Shown here in pieces: positions 1 through 13,800 of a stretch of 64,000 nt of DNA. Origin of the DNA: Rebecca billardiae RCC1528 (lineage: Eukaryota > Haptophyta); contig OZ251233.1 in the NCBI GenBank assembly GCA_965240325.2, forward strand, positions 2,232,001 through 2,296,000, given 5' to 3'. Under the pieces are notes generated by a model, which saw only the letters and a list, made by a program, of their open reading frames with translations, was not told the origin of the DNA and made no database searches. The number at the start of each line of letters is the position of its first letter. Position 1 is the stretch's first letter. A program made the position numbers and the translations under genes.

Positions 1-545
1 GAGTACATCGAGATGCTGCAGCGCTCGGCGTATGCGTTTGCTCCCGGAGGCGGAGGGCCGTACTCATTCCGCTTCCTCGAGGTGGTCGCAGCGGGCGCTG
101 TGCCAGTCGTGCCAGCCGACCTCATCCTTCCGCACGATGAGCCCCACGCGGCGTCCGAGCGCGTGAGCCGCCTCCACCGTGCGTGGCGCCGGTGCGTCGT
201 GCGCGTCACCAACACCGACGTGCTCGTGCTACGTGACCTGCTGCTCGCGCTCGGCCCGCCCGGTTCGGCCGAGTATGAAAAGCGGCAGCGCGCTTGCGCA
301 AGCGCCGTGGAGATCCTCACCGAGCGCGTGCACGGCCGCGACGACAGCGGGCGAGAGGCGACGTTGGCACACCAGCTCGTCGAACGCAACATTGCCAGCC
401 TCGTCTGGGAAGAACTGCGCGGGCGCGTGCTCACAGCGGCGGCAGCTTCGACGACTGCGACGTCCTCGTCCTTGGGAGGAAATCACAGTCGGCAGACTTT
501 GCCGTCGTCTACTACGCCTCTGGTACGGGTCACTGGTGATGACGA

Positions 546-549
<4 letters not shown>
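1..549 (+). CDS. Exostosin-like (GT47) glycosyltransferase, 3' end only
   Basis: The reading frame is open from the first base, so the 5' end lies outside the window. The visible 182 residues begin in the middle of a domain. They show the pattern typical of the C-terminal half of exostosin/GT47 enzymes: an aromatic and Ser-rich segment, a Gly-rich turn, then FRFLEVVAAGAVPVV, matching the nucleotide-sugar binding segment in which family members read roughly 'S-x-R-xx-E-A-xxx-G-C-I-P-V'. The tail after residue 140 is Ser/Thr-rich and unrecognised. Such enzymes normally sit in the Golgi membrane and transfer sugars to polysaccharide chains. Stop at 547-549, directly followed by a CT microsatellite. 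The family call rests on this one motif, so the substrate cannot be stated. Confidence 0.62.

Positions 550-602
<53 letters not shown>
550..602. repeat. (CT)n microsatellite
   Basis: Uninterrupted CT dinucleotide run beginning immediately after the stop codon of the preceding gene, so it lies in its 3' untranslated region or terminator. Confidence 0.95.
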
Positions 603-2187
<1,585 letters not shown>

Positions 2188-3563
2188 ATGCACGTCTTCA
2201 TCGTGACCGCGGGCTACGACCACACGATCCGCTTCTGGGAGGCACCCTCCGGCCGATGCTACCGCACACTGCAGTACCCGGACTCGGTGTGCGCGCATGC
2301 ACGCGCGCCGCCCCGCGCGCAGAGCTGGGGCTCACGCCGCGCCGCGCGCCGGCCTGCGGCACACAACCCCGTGCAGCAAGTCAACCAGCTCGCGATCTCG
2401 CCCGACAAGCGCTTCATCGCCGCGGCGGGCAACCCGCACGTGCGTCTGTTTGACGCCAACTCGACCAACCCAAACCCTGTGACGTCGTGGGAGGGGCACA
2501 CGTCGAGCGTGACGGCCGTCGGCTTCCAGAAGGACGGCAAATGGATCTACACCGGCTCGGAGGACGGCACGGTCAAGATCTGGGACATGCGGTGCGCCAC
2601 GCGCCGCGGCGGCGCGCGTGCCGCCGCGCGCGCCGGGAGCGGCGAGGGGCGTGGGCGGAGTTGCGCGGCCGCGGCGTGGGGCGGCCGGGCTCAGCCGCTG
2701 CGCTGCCCGCTGCGCGCCGTGCAGGACACCTGGCTGCCAGCGCGACTATGAAAGCCGCTCGGCGGTGAACACAGTCGTGCTGCACCCCAACCAGGTGCGC
2801 GCCCCGCGGGGCGCACGCGCGCGCGGCCGAGCTCCCGCGGCCGCGGCCAGCCGGTGCGCAGCCGGGCGGCCGCCGGCCCGGCGCCCGCAGCGCCGGCAGC
2901 GCCAGCGGCCGCAGCGCCGGTGCTCGCGCCCGTCGCCCATCCCCCGCCCCCCGCCCCTTCCCGCCCCCGCAGGGCGAGCTCATCTCGGGCGACCAGAGCG
3001 GCAACATCCGTGTGTGGGACCTGAGTGCCAACACGTGCAGCTGTGAGCTCGTGCCCGCGGGCGACGTGGCGATCCGCTCCGTCACGGTGGCGGCGGACGC
3101 GTCGCTGGTCGCGGCGGCGAACAACCAGGGCACGTGCTTCGTGTGGCGGCTGGGCAAGGCGCACGACCTGACCACGCACTTCGAGCCGCACCACATGCTC
3201 TGCGCGCACTCCCGGTACGTGCTCAAGGCGCTGCTGAGTCCGGATGTGAAGTGGCTGGCGACGATGAGCGCCGACCACACGACCAAGCTGTGGGACACGA
3301 GCACGTTCCAGCTCGCGCGCACGCTGACCGGGCACCAGCGGTGGGTGTGGGACGGCGTCTTCTCCGCGGACTCGGCGTACCTCGTCACCGCCTCGTCCGA
3401 CCAGACCGCGCGGCTGTGGGACCTCGAGCGCGGCGAGACGATCCGGCACTACGCGGGGCACCACAAGGCGGTCACGTGCGTCACGCTCAACGACTCCGCG
3501 CCCGAGCCGGCGGCGGAGGAGGGGCAGCCGCTGCCGCCCGCGCCGCCGGCCAGGGCGAGCTGA
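2188..3563 (+). CDS. LST8: LST8, WD40 subunit of the TOR complexes
   Basis: Exons 2188-2286, 2377-2591, 2725-2794 and 2973-3563 give 324 residues, almost the length of human mLST8 (326). The product is a seven-bladed WD40 propeller that binds and stabilises the TOR kinase domain in TORC1 and TORC2. Family-specific stretches are easy to see: [11 protein letters not shown] at the start, [47 protein letters not shown] across the third intron, and [13 protein letters not shown] near the end. All introns are GT-AG (90, 133 and 178 nt; phases 0, 2, 0). The first intron is stop-free and in frame, so a simple ORF caller would read through it. The last 20 residues are a Pro/Ala tail absent from the human protein. 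An additional 5' exon cannot be excluded, but the start fits the family. Confidence 0.93.
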
Positions 3564-3809
3564 CAGGGCCGGCTCGAGGCGCGTGGCGATGCGGCGGCGT
3601 TGAGACTGCGCGGCTGGCCCAACGTCGGTGCATGCTAGATAGTAGCTAGATTCCTTGAGGCTTGCCAGTGCGGCCCGCTCGGGAGTCGGGAGTCGGGGTT
3701 GGGCGGCCTGGCTGCCGGTGGGGAGTAGGAGTCCGGAAAACCGTCGACCGGAGTACCGGATGCACAGGCACACAACGGGAAGCAGCCGGTTCGTTCAAAA
3801 TCGGCAACG

Positions 3810-4487
3810 ATGGTCGCCCCGTCGTCCTCGACGGTGCGCGTCAAGCGGTTGCACGAGCTCGTCGATCGAGCGCTCGACACGACCGTGACGAGCCTTGGCG
3901 GCGCGAAGGAGTTCACGCGCTGCTTCGCAGTGGGTGACGCCGAGCGCGCGTTCCTCGCCACCGCCTACGACGAGGCGCTCGGCAAGTTCCGCGCCAACGT
4001 GAAGGTGCGAGCTGCGAGCGCGAGCCAGGCGCCGTGCGTTGCTCCGCGCTCACGCGAGGCGATGGCGTCTTGCGCGGGTGAACGCAGGAGGAAGTGATCA
4101 AGACACTCGACGAGACGCGCGCCGCCGAGGACCTGGCACGCCTGGACACGCTTCTCGCACAGCAGCCGCAGCTGAAGGACGGCAAGCGGTGGTGCGCGCA
4201 CCGCGAGCGTGCGGCACCGCCGGCGGCTGCGCTGCGCCAATCACAACCGCGCGCGCGCGCGTGATCCCTCTCTCGCGCCATGCCCGCTCAGCCTGGCGCC
4301 GTCGCAGGTCACGCCGCGCACGGCCGTCGCACGCGCGGCGCGCGAACAACGAGCGTCGCACAAGCGCAAGCTGCAGGCGATGCTCGCGCAGCTTGAGGCG
4401 GAGAACGGCGCGCTGCACTCGCAGGTGAAGGCCAAGCGCGCGGAGAGCGATGCTGTGGTCGCGAGGGTCGGGGCGCTCTACGCCTGA
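3810..4487 (+). CDS. Nnf1/PMF1-like kinetochore (MIS12 complex) subunit
   Basis: Exons 3810-4004, 4088-4191 and 4292-4487 give 164 residues. The N-terminal part (VKRLHELVDRALDT ... FTRCF) matches the start of the Nnf1/PMF1 head domain, where a 'F-x-x-C-F' step follows a helix. The middle has an E-E-V-I-K-T-L helix. The last 60 residues form a coiled coil (LQAMLAQLEAENGALHSQ) as in PMF1. Nnf1/PMF1 joins MIS12, DSN1 and NSL1 to link centromeric chromatin to the NDC80 complex. The second donor is ambiguous: GT at 4189 or 4192 both keep frame. I chose 4192 because GTGCGC is the usual donor here. The third-exon acceptor at 4290-4291 is the one that restores the coiled-coil frame. Family similarity is weak but agrees in order and length. 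Confidence 0.65.
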
Positions 4488-4934
4488 GCACGCAGTGTGC
4501 GCGCTCCGGACCGAATCGACATCATGCGCTTAGGCGAGGTTGCGGGCCGTGCGGCCGGGACTCCGGACTGTCACTGGCCCGGACGGCGGGCGAGTGACCC
4601 GGCGGGCGACCGTCCTGATCGAGCGGCAAGTCGGCAACGCTGCCAAAGGCCAACGCACAAGCTTCGCTGAGCCGCAGCAGCCGCGGCATTGGCATGGCTG
4701 GCGTGCGCAATTCAGCAATCAGCTGCCGTGACGCAACAACACCGGCCGTGGGCGCGCTGGCGGGGCACCGTACCGTATTACTAGTATGTACAGTACGTAC
4801 AGAACGCCGCTAGTGTAGCTAGCTCACCATTATTGGATTGTCATTTGTCAAGCTCAAAAGACCGCAGCTAAAAGAGTCTCACCGAGAGCGACCGGCGCGT
4901 CGGCGACCCGGCCGGCCGCGTGCCCTGCCAGCAG
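4488..4934. other. Intergenic, presumed Dus1 promoter
   Basis: No coding signal. An inverted CCAAT box (ATTGG) lies about 105 bp upstream of the Dus1 start, near 4832, within a short AT-rich patch (about 4765-4860) that contrasts with the GC-rich surroundings. Confidence 0.4.
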
Positions 4935-6227
4935 ATGCACGGCGGGTCGTTCCGACGCGTGGTCCTCGCCACGCTCGGGCTGGCGACGCTCGCCCTCGAG
5001 CCGGCGCGGGCGGCCATGGTCGACGGTCGCGCGTGGTGGGCCTCGCTCGGCTCGCCGCGCTACGTCGCCGCGCCGATGGTCGACCAATCCGAGCTGGCTT
5101 TCCGGCTGCTCGCGCGCAGGCACGGCGCGCAGCTCGCGTACACGCCGATGCTGCTCGCCAAGCTGTTCGCCACGGTGCCGCAGTACCGGAAGGACCACTT
5201 CTCGACGTGCGACGCCGATCGGCCGCTCATCGCGCAGCTCGCCGGCCACGACCCCGACGTGATGCTGCGCGCCGCCTCGCACCTGGAGCCGCACGTGGAT
5301 GGCGTCGACGTCAACCTGGGCTGCCCGCAGCAGATCGCGAGGCGGGGGCGGTACGGCGCGTTCCTGCTGCCCGACGTGCCCCGCGTGTGCGAGATCGTGC
5401 GCACCCTCTCCACTGGCCTCAGCGTGCCCGTCTCCGTCAAGGTGCGGCTGCTGGGCAGCACTGCCGAGACGGTGCAGGCGTGCGCGCGCTTCGAGGAGGC
5501 GGGCGCGGCGATGGTGTGCGTGCACGGGCGCAGGCGGGAGCAGAAGAAGCAGTTCTGCGGCGCGGCGGAGTGGGAGCCCATCGGCGCGGTCGTCTCCGCG
5601 CTCTCCGTCCCCGTCCTCGCCAACGGCGGCGTCGCGCACCTGGACGACGTGTCGCGCTGCCTGCAGGCGACGGGCGCCGCTGGCGTGATGTCGTCCGAGG
5701 CGCTGCTGGCCAACCCCGCGCTCTTCTCGCGCAACCGCGAGGGCGGCACGGGCGCGTACCTGACGCAGCGCCGGCTCGCGCGCGAGTACCTCGAGCTCGC
5801 GCGCGAGCACGGCGCCTCGCCCTCGTGCGCGCGCTCGCACCTCTTCAAGCTGCTGCACGGCGCGTGCGCCGCGCGGCCGCGCGAAGTGCGCGACGCGCTC
5901 GCGGCCGCGGCCGACCTGCGCGCGCTCGAGGCGGTGGTGGGCGCGCTGGACGAGATCGACCCGGGGCTGGAGCTCGAGCCGTTCCCGCACGCGGCCGACG
6001 GGCGTGAGCCGCGCGCCGAGCTCGACTGGTACCACCGGCACAGGCAGCCCGCGCCCGGCGCGGCGGCGGGCTCGGCGGCGGAGCGCGCGGCGGCCGTCGA
6101 GGCGGCCGCGCAGGAGCGGCTGGCGCGCCGCGCGCTCAAGGCGCAGAACAAGGCGCACATGCGCGAGCGCGCGCTCGCGCGGCGAGAGGCAGTCGCGGCG
6201 GCCGCCTCTTCGCCGTCGGCCCGCTGA
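4935..6227 (+). CDS. tRNA-dihydrouridine synthase, Dus1 type
   Basis: Intronless, 430 residues from ATG 4935. Flavin enzyme that reduces uridine to dihydrouridine in the D-loop of tRNA (positions 16/17 for the Dus1 class). The TIM-barrel landmarks are all present: YVAAPMVDQSELAFR near residue 43, the catalytic cysteine in NLGCPQ (Cys130), RRGRYGAFL, a substrate-binding VHGRRREQK, the FMN phosphate site VLANGG and GVMSSEALLANPALF. The C-terminal 60 residues are a charged Ala/Arg helix. Residues 1-28 carry a hydrophobic leader (LATLGLATLA) that eukaryotic Dus1 normally lacks. Met28 would give a conventional cytosolic form, so two start sites may give two locations. The other uridine-specific Dus groups fit less well because the N-terminal APMVDQSE segment is Dus1-specific. 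Confidence 0.93.
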   Translation: MHGGSFRRVVLATLGLATLALEPARAAMVDGRAWWASLGSPRYVAAPMVDQSELAFRLLARRHGAQLAYTPMLLAKLFATVPQYRKDHFSTCDADRPLIAQLAGHDPDVMLRAASHLEPHVDGVDVNLGCPQQIARRGRYGAFLLPDVPRVCEIVRTLSTGLSVPVSVKVRLLGSTAETVQACARFEEAGAAMVCVHGRRREQKKQFCGAAEWEPIGAVVSALSVPVLANGGVAHLDDVSRCLQATGAAGVMSSEALLANPALFSRNREGGTGAYLTQRRLAREYLELAREHGASPSCARSHLFKLLHGACAARPREVRDALAAAADLRALEAVVGALDEIDPGLELEPFPHAADGREPRAELDWYHRHRQPAPGAAAGSAAERAAAVEAAAQERLARRALKAQNKAHMRERALARREAVAAAASSPSAR

Positions 6228-6637
6228 TTGGGCCGCGAGTGGGGCCGTCGCGGCTGACAGCCACGATGTGCGATACGCGCCAACCAGGGCCCCAGGCGGC
6301 CCAGCCTTGCTGGCTGAAACTGACCGAGGACGAGAGTGAGCCCTCGACCAATGCTCTGTCATACAGTTTCCAGGTCTCTCTTCGGAGAGCGTGCGATGAA
6401 GGATGGCGCGGCAACCTGCCACCGTGAGCCTTACGCACGTTAAAACAAATAAACTGTACTCACACTATCATACGGTACGTACAGTACAGTACACGTTCAA
6501 TGCCGTTCAATCATGCTCAACGATTGTCATCGCGCGGGCATGGCGGCTCATGACGCACTCAAGCCGAAGGGGTGCTCCGCTGCTCCCGCCTGCTGCTTGC
6601 TGAGCGTGTCGTGGGCGGCAGCCGGCACCCCGGCGCG

Positions 6638-7453
6638 ATGCCCTTCCGCCTGTTCACCCGCCTCGCCTGGGGGCGGGTCGGCACGGACGTGCTGCTGGAC
6701 GACTCCATCCTCGACCCGTGCGACCCTGCCCACGCCATGATGGCGCCGCCCTCGACGGTTGTGATTGACGCGGTGTTTGGGCGGCGCACGGAGTACGACC
6801 CGACGGTCAAGCGGCTCGCGGACCTGCCGCAGGACATCATGTGCCGCATCTGCTCGAACCTCTCGCCGCGGTCGCTGTGCAACCTGGGTGCGTCATTGGC
6901 CGGCCTCCCACGCCGTGCGCGGCGCGTCCTCGCGCCCGCCCCAGACACACGCGCTGCGCTCACTCCTCGCTCGCGCGTCTCGTCCTCTCCATGTGCGCGC
7001 GCAGCGCAAGTGAGCAAGTCCGCGAGCGAGGTGGCCGAGGACGACTCGATCTGGCGCTCTCTCTGCGCGTGCGGCCGCCCGCCCTCGCTCGGCGGCTGCT
7101 GCAAGGAGCACGTGCGCGACGAGCACCTCCGGCGCAAGCAGTGCGAGCAGCTCTTCCGGCTGCTGCAGGCGGAGGAGAGGCGGCGACGCACGCGCGCGCG
7201 GCTACGCAAGCTCAAGCAGCTGCTGCTGCCGCTGCTGCAGGGCGTGTTTGTGCTCTTCCTCTTCTTCTTCCCGTGGGCCGATAACGACGGCTCGACCACG
7301 CTCGACTCGCACGCAGCGAGGGCCGGCGCGGGCGGCTCGCCCGCGCGGGCCGCCGGGTGCGGCAGCCGCGGCGCAGGCGCTGTCCGCTTCCAGTACGGCG
7401 CGTGGCATGCGCGCCACGAGCTCTCGCCGACGATCCGCGCGGCGAGCGCATAG
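6638..7453 (+). CDS. F-box protein with C-terminal hydrophobic segment
   Basis: Exons 6638-6887 and 7005-7453. Joining across the 117-nt GT-AG intron rebuilds an F-box: LADLPQDIMCRICSNLSP-RSLCNL-AQVSK, then EDDSIWRSLC, with the usual Leu-Pro and Trp positions. F-box proteins bind Skp1 in SCF ubiquitin ligases and choose substrates with their other half. The second half has a Cys/basic segment (GGCCKEHVRDEHLRRKQCEQ), a basic helix and then about 18 hydrophobic residues (LLLPLLQGVFVLFLFFF), suggesting membrane attachment. No known substrate domain is visible. An upstream in-frame ATG at 6572 would add 22 residues. The intron is stop-free and in frame. Confidence 0.62.
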   Translation: MPFRLFTRLAWGRVGTDVLLDDSILDPCDPAHAMMAPPSTVVIDAVFGRRTEYDPTVKRLADLPQDIMCRICSNLSPRSLCNLGASLAGLPRRARRVLAPAPDTRAALTPRSRVSSSPCARAAQVSKSASEVAEDDSIWRSLCACGRPPSLGGCCKEHVRDEHLRRKQCEQLFRLLQAEERRRRTRARLRKLKQLLLPLLQGVFVLFLFFFPWADNDGSTTLDSHAARAGAGGSPARAAGCGSRGAGAVRFQYGAWHARHELSPTIRAASA

Positions 7454-7906
7454 GCGGGCCGGGGGAGGCGTGGCGCCTACCTCGGCGCGGCCTGCGCGTC
7501 GCCGTCGCCCCACGCCGTCGCAGCAGAGGGCAGCGAGGACCGCCGAGGAGCTGAAGCGGTGCGGGGCACCAGCCACCAGTCAGCAGTCTCATCAGCGGGC
7601 ATTGTCAACCAGCCTGGGCCGAGTCCGCCGCACCGTTCGATCTTCCGAGACTCTTCACTCGTCGCTCGAAGACTGTGGAGCCTCGAGCATACGCCGGGCG
7701 TCCGCCTAGGCAGCGCTCAGCTACGGTCACGACACTGGCACGGGCCCTTGCCGCCCCGTGGCGGGCCGTGGCCGTTGCCCCCGGGGCACGGCGGGCCCGT
7801 GCGATCACGGACTCGCGCGAATGGCAATGGTAATAAGCTATCCCAGTATGAACTGAGTCGTATGCTGCCATCAAGCCTACTCGGAGGCGCCTGAGTCACT
7901 GTGTCC
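7454..7906. other. Intergenic, no supported gene
   Basis: No convincing coding frame. A short stretch near 7729-7750 (cacgacactggcacgggccc) weakly resembles the dispersed repeat found at 9189-9251 and 16885-16950. Confidence 0.5.
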
Positions 7907-7910
7907 GACA

Positions 7911-8768
7911 GACCCGTTGCACGGGTGAGTAACCGTGAGCGTATGAAAAAACGACAAGCGTATGAAATCTCGCGGTTTTGTCGCTCGCGCTGCCGCATGG
8001 CTGACGTCCGCGCCGATCCGAGCGCAATGGTGCATTGCGAAGCCGATTCGCAATGCACCAATCCAATCCGCATGTCAATCGACCCAACCGTCGCTGAGAA
8101 CGAACGACAAAACCCAGGGCAGGTGTCCACCACGAAGCCACGCCGCGCGCGCGCTGGCAGCGTGAGCCGGCGCGGTTGCAAAGGGTTGCCCAAAGGCAGA
8201 GAGATCAGCCAATGCGGCTACCTTCGGCAAGCACGCCACCTCAGCGTCAGCATCGGGTGGGGCCGTGAGGATACATGCCCTTGGATGCGGCTCCAGCCAA
8301 ACGGCTCTCGACGCGGGGAGCCGCCATCGGCCGCGAGCGCGTACACGGATACACGTGCTGTCCTCGTGAACGAGGATTCAGGAGACGAGGCGCGGCCCGC
8401 GATGCGCAGGCAAGACCTAGGGAGTGGCTCACGCTTTGATCGCGGGTACGGGTACAGAAGGCGTGCGCACGCAACCACACCGCCTTCGTGAAGCGCGTGG
8501 GCAAGCTGCTGAAGCTCTCACGATGCGCGCTTACTTCTCATCTCCGTGCGCTCGCCGACCGCTCACGCTGCCTTCCGCGCGGCGGACCTGGGAAACCTGC
8601 CACCTGGCGCGCACGACGCAGCGCGTAACGCGGAAGGTGGTAGATCTGCTGCCACGCTCCCGCTGCCGCCGCCGGCGGCGGCAGCGGCATGCCCACGATG
8701 CGGCGACGGTGCTGATGACTATCACTGCCAAAGTGTCGTTTTTTCGGCGCTCACGCGTGCAACGGGTC
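7911..8768 (+). mobile_element. Non-autonomous TIR DNA transposon, copy 1
   Basis: The element begins GACCCGTTGCACGGGTGAG and ends with the matching inverted sequence (reverse complement GACCCGTTGCACGCGTGAG). Further in, a GAAAAAACGACA block is also inverted between the ends. It is flanked by a direct 4-bp repeat GACA (7907-7910 and 8769-8772), as expected of a target-site duplication. Length 858 bp; no transposase-like frame. An internal perfect palindrome lies at 8028-8041 / 8047-8060. A second copy with the same architecture lies at 35731-36586. Superfamilies with 4-bp duplications include Sola, Ginger and Chapaev, but without a transposase none can be assigned. Confidence 0.82.
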
Positions 8769-8882
8769 GACAGCTCGTCCTGATACCGCCGAACGTGCGA
8801 GTGCCGCGGACCTGCCTCGCGCGGACGGCGGCGCCCTGAGTGTGCCAGCCGCGGAGCGCCGTGACGCCGCCTCAACGAGCGC

Positions 8883-9020
8883 TTGATGGACCTGATGGAC
8901 GCGCTGTTGCGCAGCGTGGCGGCCGTGCACGACGCCGACGCGACCTTATTCGCCGAACCTCGTGCCCGGAGCGGACATTGGCATCCTCGCGACACACGAT
9001 CTCAGCTCAGGCGGCAGGAG
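8883..9020 (+). pseudogene. Fragment of a gene family also found decayed at 16990-17557
   Basis: The frame starting LMDALLRSVAAVHDADAT and continuing to an AEP-x-RSG segment is recognisably similar at the nucleotide level to the minus strand of 17330-17200 (NALVLSVAALYDVSAT ... AEPIMPGADIG). The match ends before the AT microsatellite. No start, stop or splice context supports an active gene. The family was not recognised. Confidence 0.4.
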
Positions 9021-9065
9021 GAGATGCTCTTTCGAGTCATCCTTGATCCTGCGCCCGTAAAAACG

Positions 9066-10861
<1,796 letters not shown>

Positions 10862-13800
10862 TCACGGCGTGGGGGTTGGCACCCGGGAGCGACATGGTCC
10901 CTCGTCCTGCGTGTCCTGCTGCTCGCCGCCGCCGCGGTTGCTCTCGTCCGCTGCAGCCGGGCTCCCAGTGCCGCGGGCAGCCTGGGCAGGCTGGTGGCTG
11001 CGCTGCTGCAGCTGGGCGCCGCCAAGGGAGGTAGCCGTGAACGCTCCCTTGGCGCCGCCCTCGAGCGCGTGGCCGCTGCTGCCGTCGTAGACGGCGAGCT
11101 GCCCGGCGAGGTCGACGCGCCACGGCACGTCGGCGTCCCCTGTGGCGCGGGACGCGGCCGGCGGCGAGTCTGGCGGCGGCAGCTCGCGCTCCGCCGCCTC
11201 CACACCCGCCTCCACGGCTGGCAGCAGCGCGCGCACCTCGGCATTCACGCGCGCCGCGCCCGCGAGCTGGACGGCGTGCGTGAACGCGCGGTGCTCGGCG
11301 CTGGCTCCGTCCGTGTCGAGCGCGAGCGCGCCGCCCTGCTGCTGCCCGTCGTCGAGGCGCGCGGCGCCGCCCAAGCTGCCGCTGGACAGCGCGCGTCGCG
11401 CGTACAGCACGTGGAACGCGTCGACCGCGGCGATGGCGGCGCGCAGCTCGGCGGCGCTTTCGCCCACCACCGCGAGCGCGACGTCGGCCAGCACGCCGCC
11501 GCTCGAGCGCCACGCGAGCAGTCGGCCGACGCACGGCAGGCACTCGAGGAGCGCGGGAGAGAGGAGGATGAGCATGCGCCTCGAGCGGCACATCGCAACC
11601 ACCTCGTGCGCGAGCAGCTGCGCCCGCTCGAGGTACGGGTCCGCGCACAGCGCGTCCAGCCACACGCGCGGCCACACGCCGCGCGCCTGGTGGTGCTCGC
11701 GCGCCCAGCGGCGCAGCGCGGCCGAGCGCGCCGCCGCCCCGTCCGCCGCGCAGTGCAGCACGTAATAGTCGATGGTCTCGGGGCTGGCCACGCGCGCATC
11801 GGAGACGTCGACGCGCGAGGTGACGCTCGCGCCGAGCGCGGCGAGGGCGAGCTGCCCGCTGGTGCGCAGCAGCCCAGGCGCGCGCGCGGACGTCCGGCGC
11901 CGCCAGCGCGTGAAGCCGTCAGCGCTGCCGCCGGCCGCGGGCGCGCGCGCGCCGGCCGCTGCGCCGCCCTCCGGCTCCCAGATGCGGCGCGCGACGTCGT
12001 CGTGCAGCTCGACGGCGCGGAGCGAGCGCAGGGCCTCGGGCACGAGGCGCGCGGGCTCGAGCCGCTGCTGCGTGCCGTACCCGACCAGCGGCGCGAGCGC
12101 GCTGCCCAGCCGGTCGCTCTCGCGCGAGGCGGCCGCGCGCTCGACGAGGGCGTGCAGCCGCGTGCGCACGGGCGGCAGCAGCAGCGCGATGCCGAGCGCG
12201 AGCGTGCCCAGCGTCACGCACAGCATCAGCGGCACGAGCGCGCGCGAGCGCGGCGCGTGCGCGCCGCCGTGGCCGAGCTCGTGCGCGCAGCGCCACGAGA
12301 TCAGCGCCGCGTATGGCACGGCGGTGCTGGCGGTCATGGCGGCCGCCCAGCGCCAGAGCGCGCGCAGCCGCGCCGCCTGCGCCTCCAGCCGCGCCGAGGC
12401 GGCCGTGCGCGCCCACGCGCGCGCGAGCAGCGCGTTGCCGACGAGGATGCACGCGGCGTTGAGCATGATCCACGTCGGGCTGAGCTCGAACTGCACGCGC
12501 GGCGGGGACGCGTAGCAGAACATGAACGCGCGCCGCTCCCGCCCCAGCTGGCCCACCGCGGCGCGCAGCGAGAGCGCGAGGAACGCGAGCATGTTGCCGC
12601 CGCCCAGCAGCGCCGCGGCAGAGGTCGCGCGGCTGTGGCTCGCGATCGGCTGCAGCGCGAGCAGGCAGAGCACGAAGCCGAGCAGCATGGCGGCGGCGCC
12701 CGCGATGCCCACCGCGTGCGCGCGCTCGTACGCGGCCGTGTCGGCCGCGGACGGCCGCGCCGAGAGCGCGACTGCGCCGTACGCGGTCGTGCCGAGCGCG
12801 CTCAGCAGGATGTACGCGTGCGCGGCCGCGCGCATCGCGCACTGCAGCCGCGTGCGCGCCGCGGCGATCGAGCTCTCGAGCAGCTGGATGATCTCCGCGC
12901 TCGAGAGGACGGCCCCGCCCCCGCCCTCGCGCGCGGGCAGCACGCTGCTCGCGCGGCGGCGCGCGCTGTCCGGCGTGCAGCTGAAGCGCCGCGCGCCGTC
13001 GGGAGTCATGTTTAGGCGGCCGGCGCGGCGCGCGCCGATGGCGAGCCCCGGGCTGCCGCGGCGCAGGTTCACCGGGCTGGGGCCGACCGCGCCGCGCAGC
13101 TCTGCCCTGCCCGTCGCGGCGAACCTGCGGTTGAGCCGGGCCGACACCGGCCCGCCCACCAGCACGACATCGTGGTACACCGTGCGCAGCAGCTCGAGCA
13201 CGTGCGCGCGCTCGATCGCGTGCTCGGCGCACAGGTGCAGCGCGTGCTCGGCCGCGGGCGCGGAGGGCGGCAGCCGCGGGTCGGCGCGGCCCACGCGCGC
13301 AAAGGCGGCCGAGGGCATGCCGGGCAGCACGCTCATCAGCGCGACCACGTCGTACGGCTTGACGTACCCGTTGAGGTGCGGCATGATGTCCGCACTCGCG
13401 TCGAGTGCGTGCAGGCCGCGCGCGCAGAAGCCGTCCGCGTCCACGCCGCAGAAGGTCTCAAAGTACCACTGCTTGGTGCAGCGCGCGGGCAGCTCGCCCG
13501 CGCACAGCCGCTTCCACAGCCCCTCGAGGCCGAGGAACTGCGCGTTCGCCAGGTACGCCATCACGGGCGACTGCGTGCGCTCGGCGAACGAGCGCGCGAG
13601 CTGCATCGGCAGCAGCGGCACCGCGTGCCGCGAGACGGCCGTGAGCGGCAGCCCTCTCGCGAAGCAAAAGTCGTAACACGCGGCCGCCGCCTCGCGGTCG
13701 AACTCGTTGTTCACGCTCGTGTCCGGCACCCACCTCGCCGCGGCCTCGTCGTACTCCAGCCCCGCCTGCACGCTCACGCGCGCCACCTTGCTCAGCACGA

